Source: Lachnospiraceae bacterium AM93-12TA
Lineage (GTDB): Bacteria > Bacillota > Clostridia > Lachnospirales > Lachnospiraceae
Direction: 5' to 3'
Length of the DNA stretch: 60,099 bases
Assembly: GCA_027698105.1 (NCBI GenBank)
Contig: JAQERH010000019.1
Coordinates: 1-60,099 of the forward strand
In this document: piece by piece, positions 52,272-59,931 of the stretch
Layout of the letters: every line of letters begins with the position of its first letter
How positions within the stretch are numbered: position 1 is the stretch's first letter
Program-made: the position numbers and the translations under genes
Notes under the pieces: model-generated
Seen by the model: only the letters and a program-made list of their open reading frames with translations
What the model was told of the DNA's origin: nothing
The model's database searches: none

Positions 52272-53719
52272 TGAAGCAAATTAAAATGGAACCAGGAAGC
52301 ACGAAAATGTCTTCCATCAGCCGGATTACTTCAATTCTGTTCTGGCTGGCACTCTGGCAGGCAGCATCCCTGATGATTGGAAATTCCATTATCCTGGCCG
52401 GTCCGCTGGAAACTGGAAAGGCTCTTCTTTCCCAGCTAATCTCCGCAGACTTCTGGAACGTTTTCTTTTCCTCCTGCCTGCGGATCAGCCTGGGCTTTCT
52501 TGGTGCCTTTCTTCTGGCGGCAGTCTTTGGGGCTGCCGCCTATTTTTTCATGCCTATCCGGGAGCTTCTGGCCCCTGCTGTCCTGCTGATGAAATCGGTT
52601 CCTGTCGTCTCCTTTGTAATTCTGGCCCTCATCTGGGCCGGAGCCGGCCGGCTTTCCATTTTTATCTCGTTTGTGGTAGTCTTTCCCATGATCTATGAAT
52701 CTGTGTATGCGGGACTGTCTGGAGCAGACAGCCGACTTTTAGAAATGGCCTCTGTATTTCGGATTTCGTTTATAAAGAAGATATTTGCTGTCTATCTGCC
52801 CTCCCTGCTTCCCTATCTGACAGCTAACTGCCGATCTGCGATTGGAATGGGAATCAAATCTGGAATCGCAGCTGAGGTCATTGGAATTCCAGATCACTCC
52901 ATTGGGGAACAGCTCTACACAGCTAAAATCTATCTGGAAACTGATCAGCTGTTTGCCTGGACTGCCGTTATTATCTTTATGTCCTGGATGATGGAACATA
53001 GCTTTCTGTTTCTTCTCAAACAGACAGAGCTGCTGCTGTGCCATTCTGTATCAGAAAGAGCTGTCCCTTTCAAGGCTTCCTCTGCTTTCGCAATCGGGGC
53101 TTTGGCTGCACCACAGAAAACTCATCCAGTTACTGCCAGACATCTTTTCAAGTCTTACCAGAACCAGGAGATCCTTTCCGACATTTCCCTGACCATACAG
53201 CCTGGGGAGATCTGTGCCCTCATGGCTCCATCCGGAACAGGAAAAACCACTCTCTTCCGTCTGCTTCTGGGACTGGAGCAGGCAGATCAGGGCGAAATAG
53301 ATATTCCGGCTGCCGGAACTGTCTTTCAGGAGAACCGTCTGATAGAAACTCTTTCTCCTATTGAAAATGTACGCCTGGTGCTTCCTTCTCTTCCCAAAGC
53401 TGAAATCCGGGCTGAACTGTTCCTTGTACTGTCCTCCCTTCTTCCAAAGGAAGCTTTGACCCGCCCCGTATCAACGCTGAGCGGAGGCATGAAACGGCGC
53501 TGTGCTCTGGCCAGAGCGCTTCTCTCTCCTTCTGGATGTCTGATTCTGGACGAACCGTTCACCGGCCTTGATGAGGATACAAAAAAGCAGGCCATCCAGT
53601 TTATCAAAACCTGGCAGAAAGGGCGACCGCTTCTCTTCTCTACCCATGATCCTGAGGATGTCCTGCTGCTTCAGGCAAGGCTGCTTCCTATTGACTGGAA
53701 GAAGTCCCGGCCCGATTAA
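52271..53719 (+). CDS. Fused ABC permease-ATPase
   Basis: 482 residues joining two proteins that are normally separate. Residues about 1-265 are an SsuC-type permease (six helices, EAA-like loop LEMASVFRISFIKKIFAVYLP); residues about 280-480 are an ATPase with Walker A MAPSGTGKTTLFRL, signature LSGGMKRRCALARAL, Walker B CLILDEPFTGLD and switch STHDPEDV. The linker (ERAVPFKASSAFAIG) is continuous with no frame break. The ATPase is short, about 200 residues. Because the complete transporter needs two copies of each domain, a homodimer of this fusion would be enough. Confidence 0.9.
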   Translation: MKQIKMEPGSTKMSSISRITSILFWLALWQAASLMIGNSIILAGPLETGKALLSQLISADFWNVFFSSCLRISLGFLGAFLLAAVFGAAAYFFMPIRELLAPAVLLMKSVPVVSFVILALIWAGAGRLSIFISFVVVFPMIYESVYAGLSGADSRLLEMASVFRISFIKKIFAVYLPSLLPYLTANCRSAIGMGIKSGIAAEVIGIPDHSIGEQLYTAKIYLETDQLFAWTAVIIFMSWMMEHSFLFLLKQTELLLCHSVSERAVPFKASSAFAIGALAAPQKTHPVTARHLFKSYQNQEILSDISLTIQPGEICALMAPSGTGKTTLFRLLLGLEQADQGEIDIPAAGTVFQENRLIETLSPIENVRLVLPSLPKAEIRAELFLVLSSLLPKEALTRPVSTLSGGMKRRCALARALLSPSGCLILDEPFTGLDEDTKKQAIQFIKTWQKGRPLLFSTHDPEDVLLLQARLLPIDWKKSRPD

Positions 53720-54330
53720 ATTCCCAGCTCTTTTCTAAGCTTCACAACGTCCCCGTCTGCGAAGCAGTATCCGGCCATGCCGCAGGCCTTCGCTCCGTCG
53801 ATATTTTCCTGAAGATCGTCAATGAAAAACGACTCTTCCGGGCGGATCTGAAACTTCTCAAACAGCCGTCTGTAAATGGCCGGATCTGGTTTGAGAAGCT
53901 TCTCCTCTGCCGATACAAGCGCTCCCTCCATCATAGAAAAACCGGGGATTTCACTCTGAAATGTCCGGAACCGGAGAGATGCGTTAGAGCAGATGTACAT
54001 CCTGTACCCCTTTGCTTTTAAATCCCTGACTACTGCCTCCATTCCCGGCTTGGGGCTGATATTGTATTCATGCCAGCAGCTTAAGCACTCCTTCGCCAGC
54101 TTTCTCATCCTCTCATTTGGAAGTCTCTCCTGAATCCGTTCCAGCGCCTCCTTTTCTGTAATCGTTCCTTTGTCTAACAGAATCCACTCTTCTGAGCCGA
54201 ACAGATGCTTTTTGATCAAGGCTGCCTCCTCCTCAGAAGCCCCCATATGCCTGGCTACGAGAACCGGATCGTAATCTAAGAGCACACGTCCCATATCAAA
54301 TACTATATTTTTAATGTCTGATCCTATCAT
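53716..54330 (-). CDS. HAD-superfamily hydrolase
   Basis: 204 residues of the HAD-IA subfamily: motif I NIVFDMGRVLLDYDP (nucleophile Asp), motif II YICSNAS, motif III Lys in LLKPDPAIY, motif IV FFIDDLQENI. Likely a small phosphatase of sugar phosphates or nucleotides. Its stop shares TTAA with the stop of the convergent ABC gene. Confidence 0.9.
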   Translation of the reverse strand: MIGSDIKNIVFDMGRVLLDYDPVLVARHMGASEEEAALIKKHLFGSEEWILLDKGTITEKEALERIQERLPNERMRKLAKECLSCWHEYNISPKPGMEAVVRDLKAKGYRMYICSNASLRFRTFQSEIPGFSMMEGALVSAEEKLLKPDPAIYRRLFEKFQIRPEESFFIDDLQENIDGAKACGMAGYCFADGDVVKLRKELGI

Positions 54331-54460
54331 GTTTCATTCCTCCATTCTGTGCAGTAATACCATGTTTTATTATATCAGACATATGTGTATGCGCAAGAAT
54401 TGTTTATGGCATCCACATAAATATTTCATTCATCCGCCAGCACAAAATACAAAAAATTAA

Positions 54461-54489
54461 TTGACAGTTTACACAGTTTATGGTATTAT
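54461..54489 (+). promoter_or_regulatory. Promoter of the tRNA-Thr gene
   Basis: TTGACA (54461-54466), 17 bases, TATTAT (54484-54489), 25 bases before the tRNA. Confidence 0.85.
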
Positions 54490-54513
54490 AGATTTCGGCT
54501 CAAGGAGCCAGAT

Positions 54514-54586
54514 GCTGTTGTAGCTCAGTCGGTAGAGCGTCGCATTGGTAGTGCGGAGGTCACGGGTTCGATTCCCGTCAGCAGCT
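54514..54586 (+). tRNA. tRNA-Thr (anticodon GGT)
   Basis: Full cloverleaf: acceptor GCTGTTG/CAGCAGC (one G-U), D-arm GCTC/GAGC, anticodon loop TTGGTAG giving GGT, T-arm ACGGG-TTCGATT-CCCGT. No CCA is encoded. The 3' half from about 54560 is the probable attachment site of the element to its right. Confidence 0.95.
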
Positions 54587-54600
54587 TATTTTCAAAAAGT

Positions 54601-54637
54601 GGAGAGCCTTGAAAAATCAAGGCCCTCTGCTTTTTTT
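54601..54637 (+). terminator. Terminator after the tRNA
   Basis: AGAG-CCTTGA (54603-54612) pairs with TCAAGG-(CC)-CTCT (54617-54628), then TTTTTTT (54631-54637). Confidence 0.8.
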
Positions 54638-54664
54638 GTGTATCAGAAATTGGTTTAACTAGGT

Positions 54665-55867
54665 TTAACCGATTGAAACGCTATTAAGAATGTTTAGCGT
54701 ATCTTCCGCTTCATACTTGTTCTTGTGATAATATCGCTCTGTGGTGTCAAAAGAAGCATGCCGCATTTGAGATTTCACAATCGTCTTACTTACATTATGG
54801 TCGATTAACTCGGTCGCATAGGTTTTTCGCAAACTGTGAAGCCCTCTTGGGCTTATATTCAAGTCAGCGCAGATTTTACGCCGCAGAGTATGGTCGAAAT
54901 GATAGGTTTTCAAACCATCAAAAATGAAATCATTCGGCCTCTTCGCTGTTGAATGGGCGAGAAGCAATTTATAAACCTTTATCGCTTCATTTGACAAAAA
55001 AATCGGTTCAAGGCTGGCCGATGTTTTAGCCCTTTCGTCTTCATCTTTGCTGATGTGATAGACAGTTTTGCCGTTTTCATCTTTTTCCTTGTACTCTATC
55101 CTTCGGATTTGCAGACGCTGATTTTCAATGTCTATATCCTTCGGTTTCAATGCGGTTAATTCTCCTATACGTAAGCCCGTATTCATGGCAAACAACAGAC
55201 CAAGACAACGCAAATTGTTGGCCTTCAAACAATAGTCCTTAAAAGCCTTTTGTTCTTTGATAGTCCAAACACTTTTTGTTTTCCTGCGGTTTGATGTGAT
55301 AAACTGCTTTGAAGTTAAGTTCATTCTTTTGGCAATGTCTTTCACATTCATGTCTGTGGCTTCTGAATAGTAATATACGATATTCAGTAAGGAAACCAAA
55401 TTGTTGAAATTTTTCCGGCTGATACCCTCGGCAATCTTATCATTCAAAAATTTTTTGATTATTGCGGAATTTGTTTGGTCTACATCAGTTTTGTCTAAAA
55501 CAGAACCTTTCACATATCTCCTGTAATCCATATAGTATCTATCGTAGGTTGATTTCACGATAGAGCGTGTATGAAGTTTTTCAGTTAGTTGCTCGGACAT
55601 AATCATTTCAAAAGAAATATTTTTTGAACTGTAAAAGTCGATCAACTTATTCATAAGTTTGTCCTCGCTCTTGGCTGAAATAATTTTCTTTGGTACAACA
55701 GGAAGAAGTGTTTGATATAAACCTCGCTTCTCATCATACCATATTTTAGATTTATGTAATTTCTTAATGTCCTTTTTCATCGCTTCTTCTAATGCGACCA
55801 ATACGATTTCACTCTGCATTAACTTGTCAATGTTCTGATACCCTTTTAAATTCAACTTATTTAACAT
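54665..55867 (-). CDS. int: Tyrosine integrase of the tRNA-Thr element
   Basis: 400 residues from ATG 55867 (AAGGAG 10 bases before; an in-frame TTG at 55891 is part of the ribosome-site region). N-terminal arm-binding and SAM-like domain, then catalytic residues: Arg in NTGLRIGELTAL, Lys region near YHISKDE, His-x-x-Arg in HSLRKTYATEL, His in MRHASFDT and Tyr in TERYYHKN. It ends 79 bases from the tRNA; the direct repeat GGTTTAAC near 54653-54670 may be an arm-type site. Typical of clostridial ICE/IME integrases. Confidence 0.93.
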   Translation of the reverse strand: MLNKLNLKGYQNIDKLMQSEIVLVALEEAMKKDIKKLHKSKIWYDEKRGLYQTLLPVVPKKIISAKSEDKLMNKLIDFYSSKNISFEMIMSEQLTEKLHTRSIVKSTYDRYYMDYRRYVKGSVLDKTDVDQTNSAIIKKFLNDKIAEGISRKNFNNLVSLLNIVYYYSEATDMNVKDIAKRMNLTSKQFITSNRRKTKSVWTIKEQKAFKDYCLKANNLRCLGLLFAMNTGLRIGELTALKPKDIDIENQRLQIRRIEYKEKDENGKTVYHISKDEDERAKTSASLEPIFLSNEAIKVYKLLLAHSTAKRPNDFIFDGLKTYHFDHTLRRKICADLNISPRGLHSLRKTYATELIDHNVSKTIVKSQMRHASFDTTERYYHKNKYEAEDTLNILNSVSIG

Positions 55868-56065
55868 GTGTATAAATTTCTCCTTAATCAATCAATTTTG
55901 ACCTGCATTTGCAAGCCACATCATGATTCCTCCTTCTGATTGACCTATACACTGTTCTTTAAGTCTTTTTTATTATAGCATAAATAAAACACAAATAACA
56001 GGCTTGGTTTTTTGCTGGGCTTGGATATAATTTTTTCCTTGTTTACTTGTGTATCGTTTAGATAT

Positions 56066-56124
56066 GAGAATCGCTTGGATGCGGAATCGGGAGGAGCATC
56101 GCCGAGGTGCCTCCGATTCTCGCA
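56066..56124 (+). repeat. Imperfect inverted repeat, candidate oriT part
   Basis: GAATCGGGAGG (56084-56094) pairs with CCTCCGATTC (56110-56119) with one bulged G, extended by TGCG/CGCA; an alternative pairing GAGAATCG/CGATTCTC (56066-56073/56115-56122) competes. About 200 bases before the relaxase. Confidence 0.5.
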
Positions 56125-56223
56125 GAGATAACTAGTGAAAATGAATAACTCTGTTCCACTTTGTGAAGCAAACATCTTTTCATTTGAGGGAATGAGAACT
56201 AATGTAAGCCCTCGGCGCATGAG

Positions 56224-56260
56224 AGCCAGTGGAACCATTTAAAAAATGGTATAACTGGCT
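56224..56260 (+). repeat. Two-tier hairpin before the relaxase gene, candidate oriT
   Basis: AGCCAGT-(GGA)-ACCATTT-AAA-AAATGGT-(ATA)-ACTGGCT: two 7-bp stems separated by a symmetric 3-base internal loop (56224-56230/56254-56260 and 56234-56240/56244-56250). It sits 58 bases before the MobV start, the usual place of a MobV target. Confidence 0.55.
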
Positions 56261-56317
56261 ATACCATTTCAGCCAAAATGGGAATTACTTCTTTCATACT
56301 ATAATTGAGGTGATATT

Positions 56318-57094
56318 ATGCATGTTGAAAAATATACAAAATCGGCAGTTGGTCATCTGCTCCAGCATTACAATCGGGCAGCCAATCATACCAGTAATCA
56401 GGATATACGTATTGATAAAACGAAATTTAACTATAACTTATGCAAACGGGAATTACCTGACTTTTCCTATTATAAAAATCGACTCGCACAAGTAAAATGC
56501 CACAAACGGGCAGATGTAAACGTACTCTGTGACTGGATTATCACAATTCCCAAAAAAGCTTTTACAGAGGAGCAGGAACGACATTTTTTTCAATCTGCTT
56601 ATAACTTCATGGCTGAACGCTATGGAGAAAAGAACGTAGTATCTGCATGGGTTCATAAAGATGAAGCAGGGCAGCCGCATCTACATTTCTGTTTTATCCC
56701 TGTTGCCATTGACAAAAAGAAAAAAATTGAAAAAGTGTCAGCAAAAGAAGTTTTAACAAGGCGTGAACTGCAAACTATCCATAAAGATATGGCTCGCTAT
56801 ATGGAACATATTTTTGGTTATGATATTGGCATCCTAAATGGCAATACCATCGGCGGAAACAAAAGTATAACCGAACTAAAACTTCAAGACAGCCAAAGAG
56901 AACTAACACGCACGGTATCAGAAATTTCTTCATTAAAACAAATAAAACATCAATCTATATCAGAACTTGCTAATGCTATTAAACAAAAACCCTCTTTAAT
57001 TTCCGATGTATCGCAAGCCATGAAAATTGCAATCGGAGAACAAAATGAACCCACACAACATTTTAACCATGAAGAACGGTTTAGAAGCCGTTAA
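56318..57094 (+). CDS. mobV: MobV-family relaxase (Pre/Mob)
   Basis: 258 residues. The N-terminal pattern HVEKYTKSAVGHLLQHYNR with NQDIRIDKTKFNYNL and the HUH motif HKDEAGQPHLHFCFIPV define the MobV/Pre family that nicks the transfer origin and pilots the strand. It is shorter than many MobV proteins (often 400 or more): the C-terminal part after about 200 is a short helical tail. It would let a co-resident conjugative element carry this one. Confidence 0.92.
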   Translation: MHVEKYTKSAVGHLLQHYNRAANHTSNQDIRIDKTKFNYNLCKRELPDFSYYKNRLAQVKCHKRADVNVLCDWIITIPKKAFTEEQERHFFQSAYNFMAERYGEKNVVSAWVHKDEAGQPHLHFCFIPVAIDKKKKIEKVSAKEVLTRRELQTIHKDMARYMEHIFGYDIGILNGNTIGGNKSITELKLQDSQRELTRTVSEISSLKQIKHQSISELANAIKQKPSLISDVSQAMKIAIGEQNEPTQHFNHEERFRSR

Positions 57095-57111
57095 AACTAG
57101 GAGGAATTGAC

Positions 57112-57543
57112 TTGATTCAAAGAAAAACTGAAATCGTTATAGAAGACCAAGAATTACAGGAACTTATATATCAAAAAGTTTCAGCCATGCGGCGGATGTT
57201 TTTTGACTTACGCACCGAAGATTATCCTTACATGCCTAAGACCATTTCAAAACGGCGAAGAGGGAAAAAAATTGTTATAATGCTAGAAGATGAGTGGAAT
57301 CTCTACAATGAGTATGTTGCCGTCAGCATGGGAGATTTAGAAACTGCCAGAGAACTAATTAAAAAAATGGAACCTGTATATCGAGAATTCCATGAAGAGT
57401 ATGAACGTAGGCACAATCTATCCTTTGACGAGTATATGCAACAGATTATTGTAGATTATAATGCAGAAGAATTTGAACGGGTTAAAGAACGATTTGAAGA
57501 AGAATACTATAACCAATTAAAGGATGAGGACATCGAACGGTAA
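57112..57543 (+). CDS. Hypothetical protein after the relaxase
   Basis: 143 residues starting with TTG (AGGAGG, 8-base spacing), 17 bases after mobV. Charged and probably all helical (ELQELIYQKVSAMRRMFFDL, EEYERRHNLSFDEYMQQII). No family recognised. Co-transcribed with mobV, so an accessory mobilization role is possible. Confidence 0.6.
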   Translation: MIQRKTEIVIEDQELQELIYQKVSAMRRMFFDLRTEDYPYMPKTISKRRRGKKIVIMLEDEWNLYNEYVAVSMGDLETARELIKKMEPVYREFHEEYERRHNLSFDEYMQQIIVDYNAEEFERVKERFEEEYYNQLKDEDIER

Positions 57544-57569
57544 AAAAGAGGGAGACATTTCCCTCTTTT
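57544..57569. terminator. Bidirectional terminator
   Basis: AAAAGAGGG (57544-57552) pairs with CCCTCTTTT (57561-57569), separating the mobV operon from the convergent ORF. Confidence 0.8.
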
Positions 57570-57592
57570 CTGCTATCTAAAAGCTACTGCTC

Positions 57593-57997
57593 TTATCTGT
57601 CTAACTTAGCTAAGTCGAATATAAGTGTTAAGGTTGTAATGCCATCTGTGCTGTTGATTCCTATATGATTACTAAACGCAAGTATAAAACGCATAGCTCT
57701 GCAACTTTCTGTAATATCAAATCCCTGAGAATGTGATAATGTTGCTATAAAATAAGTATTCTGTGGACGTTCTATTTCCAAAACGGAAGCAGTCATTTCT
57801 GCAAACTCCTTTAAAATTGGCAGAATAGCAGCATCAAACCATTGGGAAATTTGTTCCTCACTTTTTTTTAAGCTAATCTGTTTTGCCTCTGAAATTGCCT
57901 GTATTGCTGCCGTAATTTCTGTCCCATTCAAAGTGTCAACAAGCGAAATCAATTTGTCTGACTGCTCTATTACTCCAGAATAATCATATCTTTCCAT
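57593..57997 (-). CDS. Hypothetical protein divergent from the XRE repressor
   Basis: 134 residues, helical first half (VIEQSDKLISLVDTLNGTEITAAIQ) and a more hydrophobic second half (TYFIATLSHSQGFD, ITTLTLIFDLAKL). No family recognised. Shares its promoter region, with two GGACT-N6-AGTCC palindromes, with the XRE gene, so the two are probably co-regulated; toxin-antitoxin or entry-exclusion type roles are possible but unsupported. Confidence 0.55.
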   Translation of the reverse strand: MERYDYSGVIEQSDKLISLVDTLNGTEITAAIQAISEAKQISLKKSEEQISQWFDAAILPILKEFAEMTASVLEIERPQNTYFIATLSHSQGFDITESCRAMRFILAFSNHIGINSTDGITTLTLIFDLAKLDR

Positions 57998-58013
57998 ATA
58001 TTTGCTCCTTTCT

Positions 58014-58083
58014 GGACTCGTTTTAGTCCCATTATATCATGAGAAATGGATATTATAAATACAAAAAGGACTAAAATAAGTCC
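58014..58083. promoter_or_regulatory. Paired operator palindromes of the XRE repressor
   Basis: Two copies of GGACT-N6-AGTCC: 58014-58029 (spacer CGTTTT) and 58068-58083 (spacer AAAATA), 54 bases apart, on both sides of the divergent promoters (-10 like TATTATAAAT near 58050). A classic arrangement for repression of both genes. Confidence 0.7.
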
Positions 58084-58096
58084 ATTTTAAGGGAGT

Positions 58097-58333
58097 ATGG
58101 ATATCATAAGGAACGATAATCAAACGTGTATTGGAAATAATATTCGCCGCATTAGGAAAGAGAAAGGTATTGGGCAGACAGAACTTGTACGAATGATACA
58201 GCTATCCGGCGTTGACATGACAAGAGAAACTCTCGTAAAAATTGAAAGAGGTGTTCAGCATATTAAGGTATCACAATTAAGAGCTGTAAAGGAAGCACTT
58301 CAAACCACTTATGAAGAATTGCTGGAAAACTAA
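58097..58333 (+). CDS. XRE-family repressor of the element
   Basis: 78 residues, essentially one helix-turn-helix domain: NNIRRIRKEKGIGQTELVRMI and the recognition region TRETLVKIERGVQHIKVSQL. Similar small Cro/CI-like proteins control replication or transfer in plasmids and IMEs. GGGAG before ATG 58097. Followed by its own terminator and then the origin. Confidence 0.88.
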   Translation: MDIIRNDNQTCIGNNIRRIRKEKGIGQTELVRMIQLSGVDMTRETLVKIERGVQHIKVSQLRAVKEALQTTYEELLEN

Positions 58334-58359
58334 GAGACTAGAAACAGTCTCTTTTTTTT
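58332..58359 (+). terminator. Terminator after the XRE gene
   Basis: AAGAGACT (58332-58339) pairs with AGTCTCTT (58346-58353), followed by a run of T; it overlaps the stop codon. Confidence 0.85.
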
Positions 58360-58386
58360 ATTACCATTTATTCGCAATCCGTATAA

Positions 58387-58419
58387 AGAAGTCCGAGGAT
58401 AGTATTACCTCGGACTTCT
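58387..58419 (+). other. CRESS-type rolling-circle origin: stem-loop with TAGTATTAC
   Basis: A perfect 12-bp stem (AGAAGTCCGAGG 58387-58398 with CCTCGGACTTCT 58408-58419) holds a 9-base loop; across loop and stem top reads TAGTATTAC (58400-58408). This fits NANTATTAC, the conserved origin nonanucleotide of circoviruses, geminiviruses and related replicons, nicked by Rep between TATT and AC. It lies 264 bases upstream of the rep start. No T-run follows, so it is not a terminator. Confidence 0.85.
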
Positions 58420-58532
58420 GAGATTTAAGACAATTTTTTTAAAAGCTAGTGTTTATGCGGCTTTTCGTCTCTCTCTTTCTCTTACTCTGAATTAAGACAA
58501 GACTGAACTTTTAAGATGAAAATAAAATTTAC

Positions 58533-58554
58533 AATTTGTTCATAATTTGTTCAT
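58533..58554 (+). repeat. Tandem 11-bp repeat, iteron candidate
   Basis: AATTTGTTCAT occurs twice head to tail (58533-58543, 58544-58554), between the origin and rep. Such repeats often bind Rep. Confidence 0.5.
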
Positions 58555-58625
58555 ATACTGTCTACACTTTCTCGTTTCAAACTCACATTATAACTACGAA
58601 ACAAATCAATACAGTTTATAGATAG

Positions 58626-58668
58626 TATACATTGTGTATTGACGCGTTAGTTCCATATACAATGTACA
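58626..58668. promoter_or_regulatory. Inverted repeat over the rep promoter
   Basis: TATACATTGTGTAT (58626-58639) and ATATACAATGTACA (58655-58668) pair at 12 of 14 positions and end 15 bases before the rep ATG. A likely autoregulatory operator. Confidence 0.55.
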
Positions 58669-58682
58669 ACTGGAGGATAATT

Positions 58683-59891
58683 ATGGGAAAAAAAGAATTA
58701 ACAGGCACTAAAAAAAATGAGGGAACGATTAAAAAAGCATATGCGTTTTTTATAACATTCAACAATCCGCGTGTGCATGGAATCGCCGGAATCACACCGG
58801 AAGAAATGGAAAGTATGAGCAACGAGAAGATATGCCAGTTAGTGGCGGAGAAATTTTGCAACCGTCCCAGTAAACATGCGGCGGTTGTCTATTGTGTGTC
58901 TGCCACCGGTATGGAACATATCCATGCAGTTTTTTCGGGATTGAACCAGATATATTTTAACACCCTGAAAAAATTCCTTGGGCCTGCAGCTCACATTGAA
59001 ATCCAGCGTGGAGAGAAAGCAGAGGCGGAGGCCTATATAAACAAAACCGGGAAGTATGCGGAAAAAGGAGAAAAGGTGTTGGCTAAGTTTCAAATTGGAG
59101 AGATTCGCTCAAATCAAGGCCATCGCTCTGACCTTGACCTTATTCGAGAGGCAATCAATGACGGCCTCACATGGAAAGAAGTCCGCAGACTAAACAACCG
59201 TTTTTTTGACACAAGAATGGCTGCAACTATCAAAAATATGTACTTCGATAAGAGGGAACAGGAAACGCCTTTCAAACGTGATGTAAATGTACACTGGTAC
59301 TGTGGAGATAGCGGAAGCGGTAAAACAGGCGTAATTTTTGAACTGGTGGAGAAGTACGGAGAGGGAAATGTTTTCCTGGTATCAGACTACAAGAACCCAT
59401 TCGATGGCTATGCCGGTGAGCCAGTTATCATTTTAGATGAGTTCCGCGGACAGTTGCCCTATGCAATGGTGCTTGGTATGCTGGAGGGATATAAAAAGGA
59501 AATTCACTGTCGCTATGCCAATGTGACAGGACTTTGGACAGAGGTTTATGTCACCACCATAAGAACACCAGAAGAAGTCTATGAGAAGATGATAAGCGAG
59601 GATGAGAAACATAGTGATCCAATCAGCCAATTGCTAAGGCGTATCAATGATATTTCCTACTGCTATCGCGTGAACCGCCCAGACGGAAGCAAAAAAGACA
59701 GCAAAGGCAATCCAGCAGAGTTCTACAGATTTTCAGTTAGTGGAGAAACATACAGACATATGAAAACGAGTAAGATTCTAGGTAGCAAACTGGAGCAGTT
59801 GAAACTGAAGGCTAAAGAGCATTACAGTGCTAATTATCAGAAACCAGGCGATACAGTAGAGGCTTTCGATATAAAGCCAACAAGTGTATAA
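58683..59891 (+). CDS. rep: CRESS-like Rep: HUH endonuclease with SF3 helicase
   Basis: 402 residues from ATG 58683 (GGAGG at 7 bases; upstream in-frame ATG 58632 is in the promoter). HUH motif I FFITFNNP (residues 22-29), motif II HIH (79-81), motif III YINK with Tyr118 as nucleophile and Lys121. SF3 helicase: Walker A GDSGSGKT (208-215), Walker B VIILDE (248-253), and a motif-C-like VYVTTIRTP where the usual Asn is not obvious. FTxNN plus Y-x-x-K plus SF3 is the layout of the Reps of eukaryotic CRESS-DNA viruses and of bacterial pCRESS plasmids, not of classic RCR plasmids, whose Reps lack the helicase. It should nick the stem-loop at 58387-58419. Confidence 0.93.
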   Translation: MGKKELTGTKKNEGTIKKAYAFFITFNNPRVHGIAGITPEEMESMSNEKICQLVAEKFCNRPSKHAAVVYCVSATGMEHIHAVFSGLNQIYFNTLKKFLGPAAHIEIQRGEKAEAEAYINKTGKYAEKGEKVLAKFQIGEIRSNQGHRSDLDLIREAINDGLTWKEVRRLNNRFFDTRMAATIKNMYFDKREQETPFKRDVNVHWYCGDSGSGKTGVIFELVEKYGEGNVFLVSDYKNPFDGYAGEPVIILDEFRGQLPYAMVLGMLEGYKKEIHCRYANVTGLWTEVYVTTIRTPEEVYEKMISEDEKHSDPISQLLRRINDISYCYRVNRPDGSKKDSKGNPAEFYRFSVSGETYRHMKTSKILGSKLEQLKLKAKEHYSANYQKPGDTVEAFDIKPTSV

Positions 59892-59907
59892 AACAGAGTA
59901 AGAGAGG

Positions 59908-59931
59908 AAAGGCCGGAAACGGCCTTTTTTG
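59908..59931 (+). terminator. Terminator after rep
   Basis: AAAGGCCG-GAAA-CGGCCTTT followed by more T's; a tight GNRA-type tetraloop hairpin. Confidence 0.9.

Larger units (their letters stand above)
55868..56317. other. Intergenic region with candidate transfer origin
   Basis: Holds the integrase promoter side and two notable inverted repeats before the relaxase gene (listed next). An open frame of 97 residues on the minus strand crosses both but has no ribosome site and looks accidental. Confidence 0.5.
58420..58682. other. Rep leader region with iteron-like and operator repeats
   Basis: Non-coding. Contains a tandem repeat at 58533-58554 and an inverted repeat at 58626-58668 just before the rep ribosome site; otherwise AT-rich. 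Confidence 0.6.

Noticed and set aside
55945..56238. 97-residue minus-strand frame between integrase and relaxase
   Set aside because: No ribosome site and it covers both candidate transfer-origin repeats.
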